64,000 bases of DNA from Hypericum androsaemum (taxonomy: Eukaryota > Streptophyta > Magnoliopsida > Malpighiales > Hypericaceae): positions 3,789,501-3,853,500 of the forward strand of contig OZ023187.1 of assembly GCA_963995505.1 (NCBI GenBank). The letters run 5' to 3'. Shown piece after piece: positions 43,427 through 54,729 of this stretch (the stretch's first letter is position 1; every line of letters starts with the position of its first letter). Under the pieces are notes generated by a model, which worked only from the letters and a program-made list of their open reading frames with translations, did not search any database and was not told the origin of the DNA. The translations under genes were made by a program, and so were the position numbers.

Positions 43427-44373
43427 TTGGCCCCACAAATGGACCGCCGTGGACGACGACCTTCATCACAGCTTGTTGGTGGCTCTGGCGTAACGAGTCG
43501 GCTTTCAGGTCTGACTCTACTTTGGGGCACCTCCTCCCTCATCATCTCACAATTACAGGAGTTTGCTCGTGTCCTGGCGGACCGAATTATTCTACTCTTC
43601 CCCCCGTCGCGAGATCCTAGTTTCCTGGCAGCGGCCTGCAGATGGCTTCGTCAAGCTCAATACAGCTGGAGCTTCGATGGGCAACCCGGGCGGTATTTGG
43701 TTATGTGGGTTTGCCAAGGGCATTGGTAGCTGTACATCCCTGGCCACGGAGCTCTGGGCTCCAGTCCTCGGACTGGAGCTGACTTGGGAGAGAGGATTCC
43801 GGAGAGTCCAGGTGGAGGTAGACTCGTCTCTAGCCATCCTGTGCGTAGGATGGAATATAGACCGTGCTCACCCTTTGGTGACTATGATCTCGAGGGCGCG
43901 CGAGTTGCTGGAGAGGGACTGGGTGATCGACGTTCGACATACTTGGCGGGAGGGCAAACGGCTGGCAGACGCCCTCTCTAAGTATACTTTAGAGATCTCC
44001 TTGGATTATCTTATTTTTTATGCTCCCTTAGCTTCCTGTCTTGAGGTTCATGTTGATGACTTACGAGGTATTAGCCTCCCTCGTTGTACGCATTCGACTA
44101 GGAAAAATCCTTCCTCCGGGAACTGTTTAGATATTGACGATGCATGGCCAAGTTTTGCGACACACCAAACGTCAAGGGGAGACTTTTCTTCCCGATGTAT
44201 TCTTTCCCTCTCACTGATTTTTGCCACTGGGTTTTTTCGTGAGAGGATTTTGACGAGGCCGACGGTCGCAACCTCACAAGAGGCCGAGAGGGGGCCATGC
44301 ACTAAGTAGGCTTATTTTTGGCCATTTCGTTTATATATAGGGGCGGTTTGCCCCTCTCATTCCACCAAAAAAA
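43427..44373 (+). mobile_element. 5'-truncated LINE with 15-bp target duplication
   Basis: A 947-bp insert is flanked by AGTAATGCGTTCCAA at 43412-43426 and 44374-44388 and ends in an A run. It contains only the RNase H end of a LINE ORF2 (FVKLNTAGASMGNPGG at about 43650; EVDSSLAILCV; HTWREGKRLADALSK) plus the 3' UTR. The frame 43563-44309 is open, but the first catalytic Asp position reads Ala (NTAG where NTDG is usual). Confidence 0.93.
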
Positions 44374-45276
44374 AGTAATGCGTTCCAAAACTAGGGGTGC
44401 GTATTCGTTGGAAATTGTTGTCATCACATTTTGTATTTAAACTGTCTGGTTGACGGTGTTGCAATTAGAAATACAGTTTTGTGGTTTGACGATTTCATGA
44501 ATAAAATAGTTTTTAAAACTCTGTTTTAGCTTTGAAACCCATTATCGAATTTGAGACAAAAACTAACTGAAAAAAACCGATCATTAAAAAATTTAACAAG
44601 CCTAACGAAATCTACAGGCCTCATCATGTTTTCGTGCGGTGGAAACCATAGGAATTTGAATTTGGAGACATGGGATGTACTCAAATAGTGTCTATCAGGA
44701 AAGTGAACGGCAACAAAGTAAAGCAACTCTTGAGTAAAGAAAAACTCCTTCAAACTCCCTCTGCTAGGGTTTTGCCTCTATACTGGAGTCGTCGCCCTAC
44801 CTAGGGTTTTTATTACAATACCTAATCTCTCGGATTCCCATGCCTTCTTTCATCACTACGCCAAGACTCAAGACTGCTACCATCGCTACGTTCTCTCTTT
44901 CCCTTACGTTCATCCTTTGGGGTTTCGTTTTGTCTTGTTCCTCGTTTTCAATCCGATTGATCTCGTTGTTTTGTTTCCTCCTAGGGTCGCTTTCCTCTTT
45001 GTTTCTTTTGTTAGGTTTTGTTTGTTTCTTTGTTTCTTTGTTACTCTAGGCCTTCTAATTTCGTTGCTCTTTTGTTCGCTTTTCTTTATTATTTTGTCTT
45101 GTTTCTTCTTAGTTTAATTCGTTGATAATTATTTTGGCAGATCTCATCTTCTTTTCCTCACGACCACGGTTTTTTGTTCCACTCCTGTTTTTTTAATCCC
45201 TAACTCTACTTTTCCCTTAGTTCTTGTTTTTATATGGTTTTCGTGCTTTTGTTTTCTTCTAACTTTCTTACAGGGA

Positions 45277-46857
45277 ACGAATCATGATTGGACCGCAAGT
45301 ATCATAGTTTCGACCATCGGAACACCGGTAACTAGAGCCCAGACGGATGAAGATATTCTGGACTTGTCGGCAGAATTTCAAAGGCTGACTCAACCTCATG
45401 CGCCAACAGAATTGGTGGGGTTGATTTGGTCAGAAAAAGCGATTAACTCGAGGGCTTTTAACACGGTTATCAGGGAGGTATGGCGACCACGACAGTTTAT
45501 GAAGATCTCTGAGATAGGGCGCAACCGATTCATATTTCGCTTTGCTAATCGCCGCGATCTCGAGAGGATTTTGGGAAACCAACCGTGGCTATTCGATAAG
45601 AATTTTATATTACTTAAGGAGGTAACGGATGACATCCAGCCTTCGGTTATTGATTTGTTCCACGTACCAGTGTGGGTTCAAGTGCACGATCTACCGATGG
45701 GAGGCTACAACTTAGCTACCGCGCAAGCAATCGGGAATGTCTTGGGTTCGTTCATGGCTATGGATGAGACAGATGAGTTGAAAGGAAATTTTATGCGGGT
45801 CAAGGTTAATCTGGATGTAAGGGTAGCGCTGCTAAAGTCCAAGAAGATTAGGTTCGGAGGTGGTGTGGTTGCTACAGTGACTTTTAAATACGAGAAGCTG
45901 ATGTCTTTCTGCTACCGCTGCGGATGCCTTGGACATATTGAGAAAACTTGCGACCTGGAGGAAGAGGATGCCTTGGGACTGATATCAAAAGAGGGGTATG
46001 GAGAATGGATGCGGGCTCCAGACTATACGCCCCGCCGTTCGATTAATCCGAACATGGATCGCTCCTCTTATGCCTATATGAGAGCACAACTTGTTCGAGG
46101 AAATAGAGATACACATGGGAGTCCTGACACTATTTTGGCCCCACTAGTAGAAGACGTTCCAGCACCGATAGAGGCTTTACAAGTTGCACTTCAGGCAACA
46201 GGATTGCTACCGTCGGATAGGTCGAACCACAGAGATCCAACGGAGCGTACTGGAGATGATACAATAAAGAGGAAAACTACGATACCAGGCTATAATGCTA
46301 CTAGGGAGAGGGCTACACCCCCTCTCTTCCAGGCTTTTCCTACTCCCTCATCTCTCATATTTGATTCAGGATCCTCTCTTTATGTTCCACCTCACCGCCG
46401 GTTTTTTCATTTACAGGAACAAACTTTTATGATGCAACGTCTACAGCAAGAAGAAGAAGCTCAGATGGAAACACTGAGAGTGAAGGAGCCGATGGATATT
46501 GAGCCACTAGTGAAGAGAGATGGGCTTAAAGACTCGAGCGGGGCTGCGATGATGTTTGCTGTATCAGAGGGGGTGGATAGTGAGTTTGAATCGGCGGACA
46601 GAATTGTGAGACAGGTTCAAGGTTTGAATGGGGAGGGCAAGTCTCTACGGGGATGGAAAAGAAAGGCAAGAACCAGCATTACATTGGACTCTCGTCAAGC
46701 ACAGTTGACAGGGGTGGTAACAGGGGAAAAGAGGAAAGTTTATTTTGAGGATGGATCAGAATATCATGCTAGCAAGCGAATTTTCGCTATTTCGGATGTT
46801 CAGGACACCTCATCTCTACAGGCGGTGGCTGGTCAGCAGCCCCGCCAGGAGCCATGA
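45277..46857 (+). CDS. LINE ORF1, gag-like with CCHC zinc knuckle
   Basis: The frame is open from 45118. The protein-like part starts near DEDILDLSAEFQRL. It contains the DUF4283-type RNA-binding domain (about 45400-45780) and a zinc knuckle CYRCGCLGHIEKTC (about 45910-45950), then a long low-complexity C-terminal part. No in-frame ATG precedes the domain. The codon at 45277 is ACG, which may be a mutated ATG, so translation may be impaired. The protein would bind LINE RNA in the ribonucleoprotein particle. Confidence 0.8.
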   Translation, partial: TNHDWTASIIVSTIGTPVTRAQTDEDILDLSAEFQRLTQPHAPTELVGLIWSEKAINSRAFNTVIREVWRPRQFMKISEIGRNRFIFRFANRRDLERILGNQPWLFDKNFILLKEVTDDIQPSVIDLFHVPVWVQVHDLPMGGYNLATAQAIGNVLGSFMAMDETDELKGNFMRVKVNLDVRVALLKSKKIRFGGGVVATVTFKYEKLMSFCYRCGCLGHIEKTCDLEEEDALGLISKEGYGEWMRAPDYTPRRSINPNMDRSSYAYMRAQLVRGNRDTHGSPDTILAPLVEDVPAPIEALQVALQATGLLPSDRSNHRDPTERTGDDTIKRKTTIPGYNATRERATPPLFQAFPTPSSLIFDSGSSLYVPPHRRFFHLQEQTFMMQRLQQEEEAQMETLRVKEPMDIEPLVKRDGLKDSSGAAMMFAVSEGVDSEFESADRIVRQVQGLNGEGKSLRGWKRKARTSITLDSRQAQLTGVVTGEKRKVYFEDGSEYHASKRIFAISDVQDTSSLQAVAGQQPRQEP

Positions 46858-49800
46858 AGATCATATGGTGGAACTGCCGTGGGTTGGGGAGCCCACATGC
46901 AGTTCTTCAGTTGCACAGGTTAGTGAAGGCCTGCAATCCCCAACTCCTCTTCCTATCGGAGACAAAGCTCAAGGATGTGAAAGCAGAGAGTCTTAAGTGG
47001 CGACTGGGTTTCGAGTGTGGCATCTACGTTTCATGCAGAGGGATGGGTAGAGCGCGTAGTGGCGGGCTCGTCCTTCTATGGCACCAAGGTACGGATATTA
47101 ATTTATTGTCTTACTCACTCCACCATATAGATGTGAAAGTAGTGGATGTTTGTCAGTGGAGATTTACAGGTTTCTACGGGTGGCCAAACACGGAGGATAG
47201 GCATCAGTCTTGGACACTACTCAGACAGCTAAAAGGGCGATCGATGTTGCCCTGGATATGTGGTGGAGATTTTAACGAAATTGTGTCTTTGGTAGAAAAG
47301 AGAGGGGGCAATCTTATCCCACAGAGACGGATGGACGTTTTTCAGGAGGTGATACAGTTTTGTGGTTTCTCGGAAGTTAGACAGACGGGGCTGAAGTTCA
47401 CATGGACAAATGGGCAGGAAGATGGAGACCATATTGAATGCATGCTAGATCGAGTGTTTGCTACAGCTGAGTGGCTCGAGCTCTACCCTCTCACATGGGT
47501 GGAAGCTCGCCCCCGCTTGCGGTCTGATCATTCCCCTCTAGTTTGTCAGGTGCAGGCCGAAGACAGCAGACCTACTCAAAGACGGTTTCGATTTGAGCAG
47601 ATGTGGGAGAGACATGAGAGTATTGATCAGGAGGTACAAGCAGGATGGAATAGCTCACAAGGGGCGGACTTGACCACGAGATTGGCTTCATGTGCACAGC
47701 ATCTTCGGGTATGGGACAGGTCTGTTTTTGGTAGTGTTCGCAAGCAGAAGGAGGAGCTGGAAAGGAAGATTGGCATTTTACAGGATCAACCATTGACTTC
47801 AGAGAGAAAAAAGGAATTGGAGACTTTACTTAGGCGGCAGGAGGAAATCTTATCAAGGGAGGAAGCAATGTGGGCTCAAAGGTCTAGAGTGGACTGGCTA
47901 CGTGATGGGGATAGAAATACCAAATTCTTTCACCAGAAAGCAAAGAACAGAGGCGTGAGAAATAAGATTTTAGAACTGGACGGCCCTAACGGGCAGAAGT
48001 ATAGAGGATGGACCGAACTAGAAAAGGCTTTTCGAAATTTTTATACTAATTTATTTGCCTCTGAAGCTAATGTGCAGGTATCGGAGGTGACAGATTTAAT
48101 GGACAGGAAGGTGACTGACAATATGAATAGACAGTTAAGTGCACCTTACACGAAGGAAGAGGTGTATGCTGCTCTTAGCGAAATGCACCCAACAAAAGCG
48201 CCAGGACCAGACGGCATGCCACCACTATTTTTTCAGAAGCACTGGAAAATAGTTGGTCCTTCGGTAACACGTTCCTCTTTAGCTGTGCTTAATGATGGGG
48301 CTGATCCCTCTTTCATGAATGATACCATTATTGCCCTAATCCCAAAGGTTAAGCGACCAACTAATTGTGCTGATTTTTGACCCATAAGCTTATGTAATGT
48401 AGTGATGAAGATAGTTACTAAGGCTATTGCGAATAGAGTTAAGCTCTTCTTGAATGATATTATACATGAGAATCAAGGGGCTTTTGTGCCGGGACGGTTA
48501 ATTACTGATAATGCTTTAGTAGCCTTTGAGTCTTATCATTACCTAAAGAAAAAGAAGCTGGGTAAAGATGGGTGGTGTGCCTTAAAATTGGATATGATGA
48601 AAGCGTATGATAGGATTGAATGGAACTTTCTTGAAAAAATGCTTTTGGCCTTGGGTTTTCAAGAATCTTTTGCTAACCTTGTGATGAGATGTGTTCGTAC
48701 AGTTAGATATGCTGTGCAGGTTAATGGACAGGTGGGAGACTTTTTCATCCCAGAAAGGGGATTACGCCAAGGGGACCCGCTCTCTCCATACCTCTTTTTG
48801 ATATGTGCGGAGGGATTAGCAGCTCTTATTCTACAAGCTGAAAGCACACGACGACTTCATGAACTAAAGGTGGCTAGGGGAGCCCCAGCTGTTACTCACC
48901 TCTTTTTTGCAGATGACTCTCTCTTATTTGCCAGGGCAACAGAAGTGGAGCTTAGAAATGTCCTCTCCCTACTAGATACCTACTCGCAGGCATCGGGACA
49001 ACGTGTAAATTTACAGAAAAGTTCAATATACTTCAGTGGCAATATCAGTGAAGATACCCAGAGTCGTTTGTGTTCCATTATGGGAATGAGAAGGGGAGAA
49101 GAAGGCGACACCTATTTGGGCTTACCAACATTAGTGGGAAGATCAAAAAGGCAGATTTTTTCCTCCATTGAAGACCGGATTAATGCAAAGATTGGTAGCT
49201 GGAAAGAACGTTTTCTCTCGAGAGCTGGGAGGGAGACTTTGATCAAATCGGTTTTGCTCTCAGTGCCTACATACATTATGAGCTGCTTTAGTCTGCCGGT
49301 GGAGAATTGTGAAAGGATTGAGAAGAAATTGTGTACCTTTTATTGGGGTAGTAAGGAGGGACAGAGGAAGATGCACTGGCGCAGCTGGATTAGGATGTGT
49401 CGATCGAAAGCAGATGGGGGATTGGGCTTCAGGAGGCTGATTAGTTCCAACAGGGCAATGTTAGCCAAGCAGGCATGGCGCCTTTTATGCTCACCGACTT
49501 CTTTGCCAGCACGGGTCATGAAAGCAAGGTACTACCCTAGAGGCGATATTCTTTCTGCAGGTATAGGATACAGACCAAGTTATATATGGCGCAGTATAAG
49601 GGAGGGAGTGGACTTATTGGCACCGAACCTTGAATGGAGAGTAGGGGATGGCACCAAAGTCAGAATATGGGATGACTGGTGGGTGTCAGGTTCCGAACTG
49701 GGGCACCCAAGATATACCTACCCGGGATCTGACTCTTATCATTTTGTCTCTGAGCTACTGTTAGATGGAACATGCAACTGGAATAGGAGTCTCTTAGACA

Positions 49801-50945
49801 GGTTATTCTCGGAGGACGAAGTACAGCAGATATGTACGATTCAGGTTAGTGCCAGGCTTCCAGAGGATACCATCAGATGGCGACATAATAAGGATGGCAT
49901 ATATACGGTTCGCTCAGGCTATTTTATTGATCTACAAGCATGGTGGAATGATTCAGAACTGGCAATGATACCAACACATGCACGCGAGGTTTGGAATCGG
50001 GTTTGGAATCTCAGGTGTCCTCCGCGGATTCAAACTTTTGTGTGGAGAGTGCTTGACGATAATCTTCCCCTTCGAACCAATATTTTGAAGAGAGGAATGG
50101 CGATTGATATTGGATGTCCATTTTGTGCTGGGGATGTAGAGTCAAGTTCTCACCTTTTCTTTGATTGCAGGGCAACTAGGTCTTTGTGGACGAAAGGTGG
50201 AGTTGATCCACAACTTTTCCAAGATCTTACTCTTATTCAGGCATGTACGGAGCTGTTCGCAATCCAGGATGAGGAGGAGAGAGGCCGGAGAGCAGCTTGG
50301 ATGTGGGGTATTTGGAAAGTGCGGAATGAAATGGTTTTTAGAAATGTGTCTTTTCAGGTAGCGCAAGGAGTATTGGAATCGGTCCATCGGCTTTGGCTTG
50401 ATTATGTTGCTGCAAATTGCCAGACCTACACCACTAGAATTAACCATTTAGAGATGTGGCGACCACCAGATGAAGGATGGTTTAAAGTAAACACGGATGC
50501 AGGAGTTGGCCCTTCGGGAGATGCTCAAGTGGGCGCACTAGTTCGAGATGAGTTTGGAAGTTTTGTTGCAGGTTTTGTAAGAAGATATGAAAGTCATGTC
50601 CACCCGACCTTGTTGGAAGCACGCGGCCTGCTTATGGGGATAGAACTTGCCTCGGCCCTTGGGCTCAGGTATGTCTGTTTTGAGTCTGATTGTTTACCCC
50701 TTGTGCAGGCTCTGAATCGACAGGTACTCGATAGAAGTGACTTGGCCTTGATAGTTGCGGATTGCAAGGAGGCGGTACAGGGTCTTTTAGGTTACTGCTA
50801 TGTTTTTGTTCGCCGTGATGGAAATAAAGCGGCCCACACTCTTACCAAGATCGAGCTGTCAGGAGAATTAGGGTATCAATTCTTCTCATTCCCTCCACCA
50901 GATATTATCGAGGCTATAGCTGCCGACCAGCGAGGACTTGATTGA
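46854..50945 (+). pseudogene. LINE ORF2: endonuclease, RT, zinc-binding domain, RNase H; one TGA
   Basis: 1364 codons lie in one frame. The APE-type endonuclease (46854-47550) has WNCRG, SETKL, GDFNEI and SDHSPL. The RT (about 48180-49000) has the TKAPGPDG box, RQGDPLSP and FADDSLLF. The zf-RVT region is at about 49980-50180 (VWNLRCPPRIQTFVW...C..C...H...C). The RNase H is at about 50470-50900 (KVNTDAGV, ESDC). The single break is TGA at 48378-48380 in the motif DF[stop]PISL, where Arg is normal in this family. ORF1 and ORF2 overlap by ATGA, implying termination-reinitiation. All visible catalytic residues are otherwise present. Confidence 0.94.
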
Positions 50946-52304
50946 CTTTCTTTTTCGGGATGGGGATGGGATGGGGGGAATTTTCGGATAGGGGTGGGAG
51001 GGGATCTACTCTTTGGGGACTGGTTGTAAAAGGGGCAACACGTAGTTTTTCAGTTTTTGCAGTGTATTCGCTAGAGCGGGTTATTACCGCGATGCGCTCT
51101 TTTCCTGATTCTGGTTTTTTCCCGATTGGGGCGGGTTTTCTGGAACAGGTTTTTACTGAGGCCGGCGGCTGCAACCTCTTTTCAAGAGGGGAAATCTACG
51201 TGTTGGAGGGTATTTTTTCATAGGTGGGTAGTGTCCACGTGCTGATGTGCGTTTTTGGACTTTAGGACGGGTAGTTAGAGTAGGTCTTGCAGGGCCAGGC
51301 GGTGGGTGGCGGGACTAGGTGGGTAGTGCCCTTGTCGTACTATTGTGCGGCTTGGGTCTTAGGTATTTGTTCAACGGTGGCTTCAAGGTTTTCCAATTTT
51401 TGTAATGCAACTTTACAAATGATTAATGAAATGTGATGGAACGTTTACCCCTCAAAAAAAAATAGTGTCTATCAGAATATATATATATATATTTTTTTTT
51501 TGTCGGATTCTTATGCGGAGAAATAATACTTTATACTAGGAAGGTGAGAATATGCTAAATCCCAAACGGCACCTTAGTCAGAAAGGAAAGTCCCCTCTTC
51601 CGCGCAACAGTTTTTTAATCAAGTGAAGCAAGTTCCTGGGAAGCTTCGTGGGCTTGATTAGAAAAATCCGTTAAATGATTTACGGGTTTATAAAATAATT
51701 TCGTTACACTTTAGGCCAGCAAAGCATTTCGGATTATTAGATATGATACCTTTTGAAAAGGTATTTAAATATGACTTTTTTGAAAACGACCATATGTTTA
51801 AAATATTTACGTCCCTGGCCTTTGGTCACCCTTCCCCTAGGGTCCCTGACTTTTGAAAAAAGATTATCCCGTCCCTAAGTTTTGATGATAATAGACTATT
51901 GGGTCCCTGGAGCCAGAATATTCATTTTTCTCTGGTGAACCCCATTTAAAATAACCAAAATACCCTCCATTTTTAAATTTTACTCCATTCCTTTTAAAAA
52001 AAGTTTATCTTCTTCCCTTGTTAAAACTCAAAAGCAAAGTAACCCCATCTTCTTCATTGTTTGAAACTAAACACCACAAAACTCGCAGAGAACGTAACCA
52101 AAAAATTTAGAAAACATATGACAAAAAGTGGATTAATCGAAACAAATATCTTCGTCTTTCTTCTTCAATTAGATAGCTTCATTTGGCTGGACCTAAATAA
52201 CTAGTTCATTTGTAACTTCAACTGGCTGTAATATTAATTGAAAGCATCACTAAGAACAAGATCTATTGTTTGGCTTTAGATCCAAATCCCGAGCGAGAAG
52301 CCGC

Positions 52305-52448
52305 CATCAGGTGGGTGAAGTTAGAGGCGTGGTAGTTCTGAGGGTGGAGGATGGAGGCTCCGACCTCGAACGTGTCGCCGGTGGTGATGGTGATGGTGGC
52401 CATGTGCCCCCCGACGGTGGGGTTCCGCTCGAGCACGACGAGGTGGAT
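52305..52448 (-). pseudogene. Captured fragment of a prenylcysteine oxidase / farnesylcysteine lyase gene
   Basis: Read on minus, about 48 codons match the FAD-binding N-terminal part of plant farnesylcysteine lyase: an IHLVVLERN strand, VGGHMATITI and GDTFEVGASILHPQNYHASNF. In intact enzymes this region follows the GxGxxG dinucleotide-binding loop, which is absent here, as is the remainder of the enzyme. Confidence 0.78.
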
Positions 52449-52547
52449 GGGCGTGGAGGAAGTAGGCCACGGAGGCCCTGTGGATCCCCGTCTCTGCCAA
52501 GCCCGAGGGTCCCCGGACTCTGACTCTCGCAATGGCCTGTGGGCCCC

Positions 52548-52689
52548 GTGGATCCTGCCAAGTGTACCGTTGTTGGGACTGGTATTGCTAGTGGGACGGT
52601 CTGCACCGCCTCGACCTTCGTGGTGGTTACAAAGGACGTCGACGGGAGGAAGGTTCTGCAGAAGGAGAGTGTTGCAAGAGTCAGAGTCC
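52548..52689 (+). pseudogene. Captured fragment resembling a filamin-type Ig repeat
   Basis: Read on plus, about 47 codons (DPAKCTVVGTGIASGTVCT, then STFVVVTKDVDGRKVL) resemble the start of a filamin/ABP280-type repeat, as found in a few plant proteins. It is oriented opposite to the neighbouring oxidase fragment. The rest of the domain is missing. Confidence 0.5.
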
Positions 52690-52975
52690 CGGGAGTTACA
52701 AAGGATGCCGACGAGAGCTCCGGTTCCAAGCAGAGGGCATCCTCTCGTCCACGTCCTCGTCGGCGAGCAATGAAGGAGAAGATGATTTGGGTTTTTGTGG
52801 GTTTTTATTTTATTGGTTTTTAATTCTTGTGGGTTTTTAGTTTCTTGGTAAATTCTTAAAGAAAATTTGGGGAAGAAGATTTGGAGACGAAGATGAAAAT
52901 TTGGGGACGGAGATGAAAATTCGTTTTGTTAATTTTTATTTTTAATTGAAAAGTTTTGATTCCCAGGAAGAGGAT

Positions 52976-53267
52976 GAAGATTTTTAACAAGGAAGGGCAT
53001 TTTGGTCTTTTCAAATGGGGTATCACCGGAGAATATGGAATATTCCGGCTCCAGGAACCCGATAGTCTATTATCATCAAAACTTAGGGACGAGATAATCT
53101 TTTTCCAAAAGTCAGGGACGAGAAGATTTTTAACAAAGAATGGCATTTTGGTCTTTTCAAATGGAGTATCGCCGGAGAATATGGAATATTCCGGCTCCAG
53201 GAACCTGATAGTCTATTATCATCAAAATTTAGGGACGAGATAATCTTTTTCCAAAAGTCAGAGACCC
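52976..53267. repeat. Tandem duplication of the Pack-MULE right arm, period 146 bp
   Basis: A unit starting gaagatttttaacaa occurs at 52976 and 53122, each containing ggcattttggtcttttcaaa, the ggaatattccggctccaggaa block and tagggacgagataatc. The outer copy forms the actual terminal inverted repeat. Confidence 0.9.
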
Positions 53268-53429
53268 TATGGGGAGGGTGACCAAAGGCCAGAGACTTGA
53301 GAATAATTTGCCGTTAAAAAATTTAACAAGCCTAACGAAATCTACAGGCCTCATCCTGTTTTCATGCGGTGGAAACATAGGAACTTGAATTTGGAGACAT
53401 CGGGATGTCCTCAAATAATGTCTATCAAA

Positions 53430-53430
53430 T

Positions 53431-53456
<26 letters not shown>
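53430..53456. repeat. (TA)n microsatellite
   Basis: A TA run at the position matching the LINE insertion site in the sister copy, where only a shorter TA tract (51478-51490) remains. Confidence 0.9.
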
Positions 53457-53461
<5 letters not shown>

Positions 53462-53772
53462 TGTCGGATTCTTATGCGGAGAAATAATACTTTATACTAG
53501 GAAGGTGAGAATATGCTAAATCCCAAACGGCACCTTAGTCAGAAAGGAAAGTCCCCTCTTCAGCGCAACAGTTTTTTAATCAAGTGAAGCAAGTTCCTGG
53601 GAAGTTTCGTGTGCTTGATTAGAAAAATCCGTTAAATGATTTACGGGTTTATAAAATAATTTCGTTACACTTTAGGCCAGCAAAGCATTTCGGATTATTA
53701 GATATGATACCTTTTGAAAAGGTATTTAAATATGACTTTTTTGAAAACGACCATATCTTTAAAATATTCACG

Positions 53773-54655
53773 GAAGATTCACTTGTCACGCATTCCAGAA
53801 CAATTGTTGGCAACTAATAGTCCCCACTTTGGCTAGTTTGGTCGTAAGAATAACCAGCAGACCCGGGGCAAATCGACAAAAAAAATTCAAACATATAATT
53901 AACGCTAATGAATTGGTTAGTGAAATCAGATTAGACATTGCAATTTATATGAAAAATTCGTCGGGATTTAAATCTGAATTAGCTGATAGGTCATTAAGCT
54001 ATTACTGATAATTAAAATCCAACGACAGTAAATTTAATGGATTGTTTAAAATGTTTCTTAGTTTCCTTAAATCAATAAAAGTTTTCAAGATTCTAAAGTT
54101 ACGATGTTCATGTCGTGGTGGTGTGCGACTTGAATATTTTAGGTGACTTTATCAGCGACTTTGTGGTGCTTTATCGTTTGTAATATTACTTTTATGTGTT
54201 TAATGAAATGTGATAGCATATTTACCTCTAAAAAAAGAAATAGGCACTTAGGAGTTTATAAAATATAATTCAAAACAAAACTTTGCATACCGAAGGTACA
54301 TTGATAATAATACGGCAATCACTAAACTCTTGAATAGGTATAAATAAGTTGATATATATTAACTAAACGTCTCAAATTCAAATAATTCTTATATAGCAAT
54401 ATTAAAATTTGGTAACAATAATTTTATCTTTGTTTTCTCTATGATAGTGAATCTAAATTCGTTAATATCCAGTTATCACTTATCACTTGTTAGATAGTTT
54501 CAAAAAAAAGTCAGAATAAATTAATGCAATTCTGCACAATAAATTAGTTTTTTTTCGTTCACAAAAGTAAAAGCACTCCTCTCAAAATATGAAAAAGTCA
54601 AAAACCAGAACACTCTGCCTCGACGCAACCTCGGCCCCCAAACCTGTACGGCGCG
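53773..54655. other. AT-rich intergenic DNA
   Basis: No gene or element recognised; a LINE-like A/T tail (tttaatgaaatgtgatagc...tctaaaaaaag, about 54197-54238) is the only hint of structure. Confidence 0.45.
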
Positions 54656-54683
54656 TCGCGTCACGTCACGTCACGTCACGTCA
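54656..54683. promoter_or_regulatory. (GTCAC)n array of ACGT-core motifs
   Basis: CGTCGCG followed by four or more TCACG units. Each junction makes a CACGTC/GACGTG-like ACGT core, the class bound by plant bZIP factors. It lies 25 bp from the ER-stress element. Confidence 0.55.
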
Positions 54684-54707
54684 ATAACGGAGAAGGGATC
54701 AGTTTGT

Positions 54708-54729
54708 TGACGTGGCGTTCTCCCATTGG
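54708..54729 (-). promoter_or_regulatory. ER-stress response element (ERSE) overlapping a TGACGTGG motif
   Basis: On the minus strand CCAAT (54729-54725), nine bases, CCACG (54715-54711) fits ERSE-I exactly. On plus, TGACGTGGC starts at 54708, matching the UPRE-type bZIP site. About 55 bp downstream is an A/T-rich TATA-like box (aaataaaagg, 54783-54792), so this looks like a core promoter. The next gene on plus is the ER Ca2+-ATPase starting at 55952. Confidence 0.6.

Larger units (their letters stand above)
44699..51460 (+). mobile_element. Full-length LINE, about 6.76 kb
   Basis: It is flanked by AATAGTGTCTATCAG at 44684-44698 and 51461-51475 (16 bp if the preceding A is counted). It has a 5' UTR, ORF1, ORF2 overlapping by ATGA, a 3' UTR and an A tail (51454-51460). 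Gene order and domains are those of plant L1-type LINEs with a C-terminal RNase H. Only one nonsense codon interrupts ORF2, so the copy is young. Confidence 0.95.
51811..53296. mobile_element. Pack-MULE-like element with captured host gene fragments
   Basis: 1486 bp with long inverted ends. The left end reads GTCCCTGGCCTTTGGTCACC; the complement of the right end reads GTCTCTGGCCTTTGGTCACC. The match continues for about 165 bp on each side, through the agattatc and gataatagactat blocks. The right arm is partly duplicated in tandem (see 52976-53267). The GC-rich centre (52290-52760) carries two fragments of unrelated host genes in opposite orientations. No transposase is present. Target duplication could not be fixed because the element sits at the junction of the tandem duplication. 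Confidence 0.8.
44587..53772. repeat. Short tandem duplication, one copy split by a LINE
   Basis: The sequence 44587-44698 continues, across the LINE, at 51461-51810. Together these match 53314-53772 nearly throughout (for example acaagcctaacgaaatctac, tatgcggagaaataatactt). The Pack-MULE-like element 51811-53296 lies between the two copies. Copy two is uninterrupted at the LINE site (about 53414-53428). Confidence 0.9.

Noticed and set aside
52307..52773. Overlapping 140-codon ORFs on both strands as host genes
   Set aside because: They are long because the captured DNA is GC-rich. Recognisable protein similarity is confined to two short fragments in other frames.
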